This document shows positions 28,281-37,357 of a DNA stretch of 64,000 nucleotides, one piece after another. Under the pieces are notes generated by a model that did not search any database, was not told the origin of the DNA, and saw only the letters and a list, made by a program, of their open reading frames with translations. This DNA comes from Rhodocyclaceae bacterium (GTDB taxonomy: Bacteria > Pseudomonadota > Gammaproteobacteria > Burkholderiales > Rhodocyclaceae). A program made the position numbers and the translations under genes. Position 1 is the first letter of the stretch, and every line of letters starts with the position of its first letter. The stretch is from positions 51,881-115,880 of the forward strand of contig JAHDYG010000011.1 of the NCBI GenBank assembly GCA_023383815.1, in the 5' to 3' direction.

Positions 28281-28297
28281 GTAACGCAAAAGGTTAC
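28281..28297. promoter_or_regulatory. Candidate HigA operator GTAAC-N7-GTTAC
   Basis: GTAACGCAAAAGGTTAC inverted repeat 9 bp upstream of the higB start codon. Confidence 0.55.
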
Positions 28298-28519
28298 GCT
28301 CGACAAACCGCAAGCGAAACGGTGTTGTGAGCTTTCGTTCATCTGTTGGTGTCGCTTGAGCCGGAGGCGAAATCGAGAGTTGCCACGCCTCCTGGCCGCC
28401 TCGGGCGGGCGCGGACTTTGGTGGAAGCTGTGCCGCTGGGCACATCACGGCGTAGTGCTGTGACAATCTACGACCCTGACCCTTCGCTCTCTTCGATTTT
28501 TTGGTTAGCCAATACAAGC

Positions 28520-29233
28520 TCAGTTGGTTTCATCCTCGTCTACGGCTTCTTCGGGAAGCTCGTCGGCGAGTTCGAAGGCATTGGCCTCGGGAACCGCATG
28601 ACCGGCGCGGGACAGCATGTCGGCCAGGGTGCCGTGGATGATGCGGTCGGCCATGACGCGGTAGTCGAGGGCGACGTCGAGCAAGGGGCCTTCGAGGATC
28701 ATGCCGCTTCGCCGCTCGATGAAGCCCAGCCGCGCGAGCTTGCCGAGCATGAAGTTCCTGACCCGGCTGCGCCCGCCGAGCGCCGGTCCGAAGTCGGCGA
28801 TCAGCGACGCTTCGGACAGGGCGGCCGAAACGGTGGCGTCGTGCGCCACGGGCTTTTCCGCGCCGAACAGATCGGTCTGCCCGTCGTCGGCGACTTCGCG
28901 GCGGGTGACCTGACGCTCGCGCTTGGGCAGCACGATGAGCGACCAGATCACCACGAGCAGCGCGATCTCATCGCGGTTGAGGCCGACGTTGCTGGCGGCA
29001 TACTCGCGCCGTGCACCGAACACGGGTTCCATCATGTCTGCCGCGAGTGCGACTGCGACATGGCCAGCGTAGGGGTTGTCCTGCAACTGCAGGCCGACAG
29101 CGGCGAGGCGGCTGTCGAGGTCGATGCGGAAGGCCTCATCGACCAGCGCACGGCGCACCAGGCGGTCGCTGCGCGGCAGCCAGCGGTGGGCGATCAGGCG
29201 CGCAGTGAGCGCCTTGACGTCGTGTTCGATCAT
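28520..29233 (-). CDS. mksE: KITE-like SMC accessory subunit, MksE/JetB-type
   Basis: 237 aa; LDSRLAAVGLQLQDNPYAGHVAVAL..LNRDEIALLVVIWSLIVLPKRER; 4-nt overlap with upstream kleisin-like gene. Confidence 0.65.
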   Translation of the reverse strand: MIEHDVKALTARLIAHRWLPRSDRLVRRALVDEAFRIDLDSRLAAVGLQLQDNPYAGHVAVALAADMMEPVFGARREYAASNVGLNRDEIALLVVIWSLIVLPKRERQVTRREVADDGQTDLFGAEKPVAHDATVSAALSEASLIADFGPALGGRSRVRNFMLGKLARLGFIERRSGMILEGPLLDVALDYRVMADRIIHGTLADMLSRAGHAVPEANAFELADELPEEAVDEDETN

Positions 29234-30513
29234 CGGGTGGGTTCCGTTGCTGGGGGCGCGGGCCGACGCGGGGCGACCACGCCGCGGCTGATGAGCGCGA
29301 TCCCGTCCTCGTGGACCGGAGTCAGTTCGTCCGTGAAGAAGACCTCGACCGGTAGCCGCATGAACTCGCCAACCGGACCTTCGGTCGGACCGTCCGCTTC
29401 GTCGGCAAAGAGCGCAAGCATGGACAGACGGTAGGACGAAGGTGCGAAACCGCCGCCGGAAACGATGGCGGCGAGCGGTGTCGCATCGGGCAGTGCGCCG
29501 ATGCGGCGGGTGAAGTGTTCGAGCAGGGCGAGGTCTTCGTGCTCCGGGCGGGTGTCGACCTCGGCACTGCCCGGAGGCGGCAGGGCCTGGTCGGTTTCGC
29601 GGGCGCGGACTTCTTCGCTGAGGACGACTTCGGCACGATCGAGCAATTCGTGGCCGCCGGCGACGAGGGGTAGATCGGGTACCAGCGAGATCGCGTCGTC
29701 CGCCATGCCGGCGAGTTGCCCGAGGTTTTGCCCACGCAGCCAGGCCGCGACATCCGACGACGAAATGCCGGAGGCGCCGAGGGTGACGCGCTGCGCCTCG
29801 ATCTTGTTCAGTGCGCGCTGGAAGCTTGCGTCGACGCGTGCCAGCCGCGATTGCGCGAGGCCGATGCGCTGGGCGATGCGGGCGATGTCAAAATCCACGT
29901 CCGGGTCGGCCAGCAAGCGGTTCATCACTTCCGTGCCCCGCGCGAGCCAGCGTTCGTTGGCCGAAAGGCGGCGGCGCGAGGTGACGATGTTGAATTCGGA
30001 ACCGGAAGCGATCGCCTCCTCGAAATGCCAGGTCAGGTCGTTGAGCTTGGACAGCAGGTGGCCGAGCGCTTCGGGCGTGACGCTGCCGATGGCCTGCAGG
30101 CCGGCAAGCTGCGCGGTCAGAAAACCGAGTTCGACGTCCTCTTCCTCGGAAAAGCGCAGCAGCATCGAGATCGCCGCCACTGCGTTGCGCCCCGGATCCG
30201 AAAGGTGGTAGTGGCCGTCCTCGGCGAAGGCGAGCAGTGCGTTGTCGCGCAGACGCTTGAGCACCGTTTCGAGCTTCACTGGATCGACATAGGTGAAGCG
30301 TGCGCGCAGCGCTTCGGGCGAGAAGCGCGGGCTTTCGGACTCGCGGCCGATTTCGCGCAGGACCAGAAGGCGCAGCAGAACCTCGGCTTCGGAGCCGCGA
30401 AACAGCGTGATGAAGGCGTCCAGAACCGGTCGCGCCGCAGCGAGCGAGGCCAGTTCCGGCACGTCTTCAGCGGCTACGCCGGGGGCAAGAAAGTCCGAAA
30501 GGTCCAGACTCAT
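29230..30513 (-). CDS. mksF: Kleisin-like SMC subunit, MksF/JetA-type
   Basis: 427 aa with N-terminal winged-helix-like and central helical regions; operon position before the KITE-like gene. Confidence 0.62.
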   Translation of the reverse strand: MSLDLSDFLAPGVAAEDVPELASLAAARPVLDAFITLFRGSEAEVLLRLLVLREIGRESESPRFSPEALRARFTYVDPVKLETVLKRLRDNALLAFAEDGHYHLSDPGRNAVAAISMLLRFSEEEDVELGFLTAQLAGLQAIGSVTPEALGHLLSKLNDLTWHFEEAIASGSEFNIVTSRRRLSANERWLARGTEVMNRLLADPDVDFDIARIAQRIGLAQSRLARVDASFQRALNKIEAQRVTLGASGISSSDVAAWLRGQNLGQLAGMADDAISLVPDLPLVAGGHELLDRAEVVLSEEVRARETDQALPPPGSAEVDTRPEHEDLALLEHFTRRIGALPDATPLAAIVSGGGFAPSSYRLSMLALFADEADGPTEGPVGEFMRLPVEVFFTDELTPVHEDGIALISRGVVAPRRPAPPATEPTR

Positions 30514-30540
30514 CGGTGAGCGAGTACGGCCCTCTTCGGA

Positions 30541-31645
30541 TCAAACGCCCTGCTTGAGGCTGGCGGCAATGAAATCGTCGAGGTCGCCATCGAGCACGGC
30601 CTGCGTATTGCCAACTTCGTGGTTGGTGCGCAGGTCCTTGATGCGCGACTGGTCGAGCACGTAGGAGCGGATCTGGTGGCCCCAGCCGATGTCGCTTTTC
30701 GAATCCTCCAGCGCCTGCTGCTCGCTCTGGCGCTTGCGCAGTTCCAGCTCGTACATGCGTGCCTTCAGCATCGACATCGCCTCGGCCTTGTTCTTGTGCT
30801 GCGAGCGGTCATTCTGGCACTGGACGACGATGCCGGTCGGCTCATGCGTGATGCGCACCGCAGAGTCGGTCTTGTTGATGTGCTGGCCGCCTGCGCCCGA
30901 AGCACGATAGGTGTCGATGCGAAGATCGGCCGGGTTGATCTCGATCTCGATCGAATCATCGACCTCCGGATACACGAACACCGAGCAGAAGCTCGTGTGG
31001 CGCCGTGCGTTCGAATCGAACGGACTCTTGCGCACGAGGCGGTGGATTCCGGTCTCGGTACGAAGATGGCCATAGGCGTAGTCGCCGTTGACCTTGATCG
31101 TCGCCCCCTTGATGCCTGCGACCTCGCCTTCGGACTCCTCCAGGATCTCGACCTCGAAGCCTTTGCGCTCGCAGTAGCGCAGGTACATGCGTTCGAGCAT
31201 GCCGGCCCAATCCTGCGCCTCGGTTCCGCCCGCGCCGGCCTGGATCTCGATGAAGCAGGGGCTCGGGTCCATCGGGTTCGAGAACATGCGCCGGAACTCG
31301 AGCTGATGTACCTTGGCCTCCAGCCCGCCGACATCCGCTTCGACCGCCTCGAGCGTGTCGGTGTCGTCCTCGGATTCGGCAAGATCGAAGAGATCCTTCA
31401 GGTCGGTCGACATCTGCTCGATCTCGTCGAGCACGAGCACGACGTTCTCGAGCTGGCGCTTCTCCTTGCCGATCTCCTGCGCGCGTTCGGCGTCGTTCCA
31501 GATCGCCGGGTCTTCGAGCGCGAGGTTCAGTTCCCTGAGTTTGCTGGCCTTTTCAGGGTAGTCAAAGATACCTCCGGAGTTCGCGACCGCGCGCGGCGAG
31601 GTCGGCGAGTTTCTCGGACAGGGTATTGAGGCGTTCGGCTTCCAT
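30541..31645 (-). CDS. prfB: Peptide chain release factor 2, programmed +1 frameshift
   Basis: Leader [27 protein letters not shown], then AGGTATCTTTGACTAC (in-frame UGA 31562-31564), continuing [14 protein letters not shown]...[18 protein letters not shown] (GGQ). join(31645..31565,31563..30541). Confidence 0.96.
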
Positions 31646-31679
31646 GGTGAGGCTCCGTGGGCAATTCGGAAAACCCGGC

Positions 31680-31685
31680 ATTATA
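31680..31685 (-). promoter_or_regulatory. -10 element TATAAT for prfB
   Basis: Reverse complement reads GGTATAATGCCGG 35 nt upstream of prfB ATG. Confidence 0.5.
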
Positions 31686-31755
31686 CCGGCGCGCGGGGGG
31701 GCTTCATGCGTGCAGCGCGAAACACGGGTTCATTCAGAAGTCCGGCGGATCTTCC

Positions 31756-33447
31756 TCAAGCCGGTTCGAAGTCTTCCAGGACCAGCTGCAGGCTGGTGAT
31801 GCCGTTGAACTCGTTGGCCGACAGGCGGTAGGCGGCGCGGATCTCGGCGGTGGCGCTGGCGGCGTGGTTGAAGCGGATGGCGTCGTAGCGGCAGCCGTGT
31901 TTCGTGAGCTGGAGCTTCAGGTGGCGGTCTTTCAGCAGCCGCTGGTTCTCGACGCGGAAACAGTCGTCGAACATCGGGGCCGGAAAGCCCTGGCCCCAGA
32001 TGTCCTGCTCGATCATGCGCGCGCTCGCCAGGCTCATCCAGCCTGATTCGAGGGCGCCGTCGGTTTCAAGGCGGTGCGTGAGGGAGGCGGGATCGATCGA
32101 TTCGCGCACGACTTCTTCGAAGACCTCGGCGAAGCGCATGTGGTCCGCCTCGCGCAGCGTCAGGCCGGCGGCCATCGCGTGTCCGCCAAAGCGCAGCAGC
32201 AGCTCGGGTTCGCGCTTGCTCACCAGATCGAGCGCATCGCGCAGGTGCAGTCCGGGGATCGAGCGGCCAGAACCCTTGAGCACGCCATCGTTGCCGCGGG
32301 CGAAGGCGAACACGGGTCGATGCAGCCGATCCTTGATGCGGCCGGCGACGATGCCGATCACGCCCTGGTGCCAGTCGGGTTCGAAGAGACTCACGCTTGC
32401 ACGGTTGCCAGGGTCGAAGTCGGTCAGTCGATCCAGGGCCTTTTCCTGCATGTCCTGCTCGACGCTGCGCCGCTCGCGGTTGAGTCGATCGAGATCCTGG
32501 GCGATGTTCAGCGCTCGCGCCGGATCATCGGTGATCAGGCATTCGATGCCGAGGCTCATGTCGGACATCCGCCCGGCGGCGTTCAGCCTCGGCCCGAGTG
32601 CAAAGCCCAGGTCGAAAGTCGTTGCACGCTCCGGTTCGCGTCCGGAAACGCCGAAAAGCGCCCGGATCCCCGCCTGCATGCGTCCGGCGCGAAGGCGTTT
32701 GAGCCCCTGGGCGATGAGGATGCGGTTGTTGTGATCGAGGCGGACGACATCGGCGACCGTGCCGAGCGCGACGAGATCGAGGAGGTCCGCAAGCCTGGGT
32801 TCCTCGCGTGCGGCAAAGGCACCCCGTTCGCGCAGTTCGGCGCGCAGTGCGAGCATGGTGTAGAAGATCACGCCGACGCCAGCGATCGACTTGCTCGGGA
32901 AGTCGCAGCCGGGCTGGTTCGGGTTGACGATCACGTCGGCTTCGGGCAACTCGGCGCCGGGCAGGTGGTGGTCCGTGATGAGGGTTGCGATGCCGCAGCT
33001 GCGCGCGGCTGCGACGCCCTCGACACTGGCAATTCCGTTGTCGACCGTGATCAGCACGTCGGGCTGCTGGCGTGCGGCCAGTTCGACGATTGCGGGCGTG
33101 AGGCCGTAGCCGTATTCGAAGCGGTTCGGGACGAGGTAGCCGACCTCGGCACCGAACGCGCGCAGCGCGCGCACCGCGACAGCGCAGGCGGTGGCGCCGT
33201 CGCAGTCGTAGTCGGCGACGATCAGCAGGCGCGCGCCGGCCTCGATCGCGTCGGCCAGCAGCTGGGCCGCCTCCTGGGTGCCGCGCAGGGCTTCCGGTGG
33301 CAGCAGGGACTTGAGTCCGTAGTCGAGTTCATCGCTGCGCGTGATGCCGCGGGCTGCATAGACGCGTGCGAGGAGCGGGTGGACGCCGCTGTCGATCAGG
33401 CGCTGGACCGTGCGCGCCGGGGCGGTGCGAGGCTGGATACGGGTCAT
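31756..33447 (-). CDS. recJ: Single-stranded-DNA-specific exonuclease RecJ
   Basis: LLIVADYDCDGATACAVAVRALRAFG, TVDNGIASVEGV, LITDHHLPG, ALGTVADVV, GPRLNAAGR, FGGHAMAAGLTL. Confidence 0.95.
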   Translation of the reverse strand: MTRIQPRTAPARTVQRLIDSGVHPLLARVYAARGITRSDELDYGLKSLLPPEALRGTQEAAQLLADAIEAGARLLIVADYDCDGATACAVAVRALRAFGAEVGYLVPNRFEYGYGLTPAIVELAARQQPDVLITVDNGIASVEGVAAARSCGIATLITDHHLPGAELPEADVIVNPNQPGCDFPSKSIAGVGVIFYTMLALRAELRERGAFAAREEPRLADLLDLVALGTVADVVRLDHNNRILIAQGLKRLRAGRMQAGIRALFGVSGREPERATTFDLGFALGPRLNAAGRMSDMSLGIECLITDDPARALNIAQDLDRLNRERRSVEQDMQEKALDRLTDFDPGNRASVSLFEPDWHQGVIGIVAGRIKDRLHRPVFAFARGNDGVLKGSGRSIPGLHLRDALDLVSKREPELLLRFGGHAMAAGLTLREADHMRFAEVFEEVVRESIDPASLTHRLETDGALESGWMSLASARMIEQDIWGQGFPAPMFDDCFRVENQRLLKDRHLKLQLTKHGCRYDAIRFNHAASATAEIRAAYRLSANEFNGITSLQLVLEDFEPA

Positions 33448-34478
33448 CAGGTCGGGTGCACGATCCGGTCGAGTGACAGCGGTCGGCGCCAGAATTTCCA
33501 CAGATCGATCGCGCGCACCTGCAGGTCGTACACCATCCGGTCGCCCGGCGCACTGACCCATAGTTCATCGAGCCGTCTCTTGCGCAGGGCTTCCAGTGCG
33601 GGCGCGAACCACTCTGCCTCGATGCGGGGCAGCTCCGCGCGCCAGGTGTCGAGGTCGAGGTAGAGGCTCGGGCGCAGCAGTGGATCGAGCACGACCATCG
33701 CGTCGAGCTGTGGCAGCCGTTTCGGATTGTCCGGCCGAATGCCTGAGGCGAGCGCCATGCCGCGCACGAGCCGGTTGCGCGTAAGCACCAGCGGGGCGGG
33801 CGCGACCGGCCGCGTGGTGAGCGCGCCCTGGCCCCAGAACCAGACACCGTTGATCATGCGCCGACCGGACGCCTCGCGCGCCTTGTTGACCGGGTGATTG
33901 TGAAGATAGACCTGGATCTCGTTGAGGATCTTCTGCCAGCGCTTGCCGTCCTGGCCGCTGGGGAGAAAGGAGGCCACGGGGCGCCCGACGACATCGTTGA
34001 GCGGCGCGAAACTCGCCTGTGGAGCGGATTTCAGGCGCAGATACCAGCGTCGCGGCGATTTTGCCTCGAACCGGATGAAGTCGATCTCCTCGGCCACGAG
34101 CAACTGATTCAGCCCTTCGAGCAGCGCCGTGGCCTCGCTGCGGGAGATGTCGAGATCCTCGGCATCCGACAGCAGCAAGCGTTCGCGCGCGAAATGCAGG
34201 TGCACCGGATCGGCGCACAGCCAGTGGCCGTCGTTGATCGGGGTGCCGCTCTCGCCCATGCGCCGCAGGGTCGCGTAGGGGAAGGCCGGTGGGTGGCCCG
34301 ATCCGGCCGTCAGGGAAAAATTGCGCGCGATCCAGGGTTCGAATCCCTGTCCCGGGGAGATCGCCGATCGACCGCTGCCGAGCAGGCGTTCGAAGGCGGG
34401 CAACTGCAGGCCGTTGAGAAGCCCGGAGGCGTTCGGGCTGGGCCAGATCAGCCCGGGCAGGACGAGATGAAGTTTCAT
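33447..34478 (-). CDS. Conserved hypothetical (phosphoglycerate-mutase-like regulatory protein family)
   Basis: MKLHLVLPGLIWPSPNASGLLNGLQLPAFERLLGSG..GMRMIN-type INGVWFWGQGAL; adjacent to recJ. Confidence 0.65.
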   Translation of the reverse strand: MKLHLVLPGLIWPSPNASGLLNGLQLPAFERLLGSGRSAISPGQGFEPWIARNFSLTAGSGHPPAFPYATLRRMGESGTPINDGHWLCADPVHLHFARERLLLSDAEDLDISRSEATALLEGLNQLLVAEEIDFIRFEAKSPRRWYLRLKSAPQASFAPLNDVVGRPVASFLPSGQDGKRWQKILNEIQVYLHNHPVNKAREASGRRMINGVWFWGQGALTTRPVAPAPLVLTRNRLVRGMALASGIRPDNPKRLPQLDAMVVLDPLLRPSLYLDLDTWRAELPRIEAEWFAPALEALRKRRLDELWVSAPGDRMVYDLQVRAIDLWKFWRRPLSLDRIVHPT

Positions 34479-34745
34479 GCGAAGGAGTGATGACTCCGCG
34501 GTGGATACGGCCGACCGCTGGGCTACCGGACCGGTTCGCATTCAGGGGGGAACCGGGTCGTTACGGGAAGATCGGGAATTCTAGCACATGGACATAGACT
34601 GGTTGGCAGGGCCGGAGAATCCGGCCGGAAGGGGCTCCGTGCGGAAGTTTCGCGATGCGGCTGCAGCCCGGACCGTCGCCCGCGACGATCGCACTGGCGC
34701 GTCGCTTGCGGCAGAATGACGCCTTTGCCGAGTTCCGGATCGTCG

Positions 34746-35999
34746 ATGCGCTACGAGATTCTCGTTGGCCTGCGCTACACCCGTTCGCGCAAGCGGGCAC
34801 AGGGGCGCAACCGCTTCATCTCCTTCATCTCGCTGGTGTCGATGCTGGGCACGGCACTGGGCGTGGCCGCGCTCATCGTCGTGCTGTCGGTGATGAATGG
34901 TTTTCAGGAGGAGCTGCGCACGCGCATCCTGGGGGTCGCATCGCACATTCAGGTGACCGGACACGGCGAGGATCTCGCCGCATGGCAGCAAGTCGCGGAC
35001 CAGACCCTGCGCCATCCGGCAGTGATCGCTGCGGCTCCATACGTGCAGGAGCAGGCGATGCTGACCTTCGACCAGACCGTGCGCGGGACCATCGTACGCG
35101 GCGTGCTGCCGGCCGATGAAGATCGTGTCGCCGATTTCTCGCGCTACATGCAGTCGGGCAGGCTCGATGCCCTCGAAGCCGGGCGCTTCGGTATCGTGCT
35201 GGGGCGCGATCTCGCCTACGCCTTGCGTGTGCGCCTTGGTGACAAGGTGGCGCTGATTGCGCCGCAGGGGCTCGTGACCCCAGCGGCGGTGCTGCCGAGG
35301 GTCAAGCAGTTCGAGGTGGTCGGTGTCTTCGAGGCGGGAATGCAGGAGTACGATACCGCCCTCGCGCTCGTCCACATGCAGGATGCGCAGGTGCTGTACC
35401 GCATGGAGGATCGGGTGAGCGGCGTGCGGCTCAAGGTTGCCGACCTCTTCGCGGCGCCGCGCATTGCGCGCGAACTGGCTGCCACGCTCGATGTGCCGGC
35501 GGCGCTGACCGACTGGACGCGCAGCCATGCGAACTTCTTCCGCGCCGTCGCGCTGGAAAAGACGATGATGACGATCATCCTCTCGCTGATCGTCGCGGTG
35601 GCGGCTTTCAACATCGTGTCGACGCTGGTGATGGCCGTACAGGAAAAGCACGCGGATATTGCGATCCTGCGCACGCTCGGTGCCCGACCCGGCTCGGTGA
35701 TGGCGATCTTCGTGCTGCAGGGGGCGATCATCGGCATCGTCGGCCTGATCGCCGGTGCGATCGGTGGCGTGGTGCTGGCGACGAACCTGGATGTGGTGAT
35801 CCCGGCGCTCGAAGCGCTGACCGGGGCCACGCTGTGGAACAAGGAGATCTACTACATCAAGGAGCTGCCTTCGAAGGTGCTGGCAGCGGACGTGGCCGGC
35901 ATCGTATCGCTGTCGTTCGTCCTGACGCTGATCGCCACGCTGTACCCGAGCTGGCGTGCCGCGCGGGTCAATCCGGCGGAGGCGCTGCGCTATGAGTGA
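34746..35999 (+). CDS. lolC: Lipoprotein-releasing ABC transporter permease LolC/LolE family
   Basis: [62 protein letters not shown]. Confidence 0.93.
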   Translation: MRYEILVGLRYTRSRKRAQGRNRFISFISLVSMLGTALGVAALIVVLSVMNGFQEELRTRILGVASHIQVTGHGEDLAAWQQVADQTLRHPAVIAAAPYVQEQAMLTFDQTVRGTIVRGVLPADEDRVADFSRYMQSGRLDALEAGRFGIVLGRDLAYALRVRLGDKVALIAPQGLVTPAAVLPRVKQFEVVGVFEAGMQEYDTALALVHMQDAQVLYRMEDRVSGVRLKVADLFAAPRIARELAATLDVPAALTDWTRSHANFFRAVALEKTMMTIILSLIVAVAAFNIVSTLVMAVQEKHADIAILRTLGARPGSVMAIFVLQGAIIGIVGLIAGAIGGVVLATNLDVVIPALEALTGATLWNKEIYYIKELPSKVLAADVAGIVSLSFVLTLIATLYPSWRAARVNPAEALRYE

Positions 36000-36684
36000 T
36001 CGGGAAAATGCACCGGTGCTCGCCTGCGAGGGGCTGTCGAAGTCCTTTCGCGAGGGCGTCGATGCCGTCACGGTGCTGCGCGAGGTGACGCTGCAGGTCG
36101 GGGCGGGCGAGCGGATTGCGATCATCGGCGCGTCCGGTTCGGGCAAGAGCACGCTGCTGCATCTGCTGGGCGGGCTCGATGTGCCGAGCGCCGGGACGGT
36201 GCGACTGCAAGGGGTCGAGTTCTCGCGCATGAGTGACGCACAACGCGGGCGCATGCGCAATGAGGCGCTCGGCTTCGTGTACCAGTTTCACCACCTGCTG
36301 TCCGAGTTCACAGCGCTGGAAAACGTCGCGATGCCGCTCTACATCCGGCGCATGGGCCGGGCGGAAGCGGATCGGCGTGCCGCTGCGATGCTCGGCGAGG
36401 TCGGCCTGGGGCATCGCCTCGACCATACGCCGGGCGAGCTCTCGGGCGGGGAACGCCAGCGCGCGGCGATTGCGCGGGCGCTCGTCACCGAGCCGGCCTG
36501 CGTGCTGGCCGACGAGCCGACCGGCAATCTCGACCGGCGCACCGCCGAGGGGGTGCTGGATCTGATGCTGAGCCTCAACGAGCGTCTGCGAACGAGCTTC
36601 ATCGTCGTCACGCACGATGACGGTCTGGCACGGCGGGCGCAGCGCGTGCTGCGGCTGGAGGATGGTGTCCTTACCGAAGCCTGA
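35992..36684 (+). CDS. lolD: Lipoprotein-releasing ABC transporter ATPase LolD
   Basis: [46 protein letters not shown]; overlaps lolC end. Confidence 0.94.
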   Translation: MSDRENAPVLACEGLSKSFREGVDAVTVLREVTLQVGAGERIAIIGASGSGKSTLLHLLGGLDVPSAGTVRLQGVEFSRMSDAQRGRMRNEALGFVYQFHHLLSEFTALENVAMPLYIRRMGRAEADRRAAAMLGEVGLGHRLDHTPGELSGGERQRAAIARALVTEPACVLADEPTGNLDRRTAEGVLDLMLSLNERLRTSFIVVTHDDGLARRAQRVLRLEDGVLTEA

Positions 36685-37225
36685 TGCGCTTGCGGCGCTC
36701 GGCCCGCGTTCGCCAGGCGCGGATCAGCCACACCCGCCACGCCGCCTTGACGCCGAAATAGCCCAGGAGCGCCAGTCCGCCCGCGAGCAGGAAGAGGCCC
36801 ACCGCGAGCGGCTTGCCCAGTCCCGTGACCCAGGGCAGCAGGGACTGTGACCATTCCAGCAGACTCATGTCCTCGAGACCGGGCGGGCGCTCGAAGCCGC
36901 CCATGTCGGTGCCCGTGGCGAGCGCACCCATGAACCACGCGGTCATGTAGAGCGGAACGATGGTGAGCGGATTCGTATAAAGCGTCGTGATCAGTGCGAG
37001 CGGCAGATTGACGCGGAAGATCACGCACAGCAAGGCCGCGCCGAGCATCTGGAACGGACCCGGGATCAGCCCGCAGGCGAGCCCTGTCGCGACCGCACCG
37101 GCCGCCGAGTGACGGTTCAGATGCCACAACCTCGGGTGGAGCAAGGTGTTCGCGAACGGTTTGAGCCACCGGCTCGCGTGCACGGTTTCGTGGTCAGGGA
37201 GGAAGCGTTTCAGTCGTTTGCGCAT
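36671..37225 (-). CDS. DUF2062 membrane protein
   Basis: [67 protein letters not shown]. Confidence 0.88.
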   Translation of the reverse strand: MRKRLKRFLPDHETVHASRWLKPFANTLLHPRLWHLNRHSAAGAVATGLACGLIPGPFQMLGAALLCVIFRVNLPLALITTLYTNPLTIVPLYMTAWFMGALATGTDMGGFERPPGLEDMSLLEWSQSLLPWVTGLGKPLAVGLFLLAGGLALLGYFGVKAAWRVWLIRAWRTRAERRKRIRLR

Positions 37226-37357
37226 CTTGGTGCGGGCCGGGCGGGTCGGTGCGGCGCGGTCGAATCCTGATTCGAGCATCACCGACGCCGTTCGGTTCGT
37301 CTGCAGGCACGGTTTCGTGCTTGTGCTCGGACCATGCATTCGGCATGATCCGGCTTT

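Noticed and set aside
24631-30513. Complete Wadjet (JetABCD) defence system
   Set aside because: No JetD-like nuclease in the locus; subunit sizes and order fit MksFEB better.
34330-34355. T-arm-like sequence CAGGGTTCGAATCCCTG suggesting a tRNA or att site
   Set aside because: Lies inside a coherent CDS (PGQGFEPWIARNF) with no D-arm, anticodon arm or acceptor around it on either strand.
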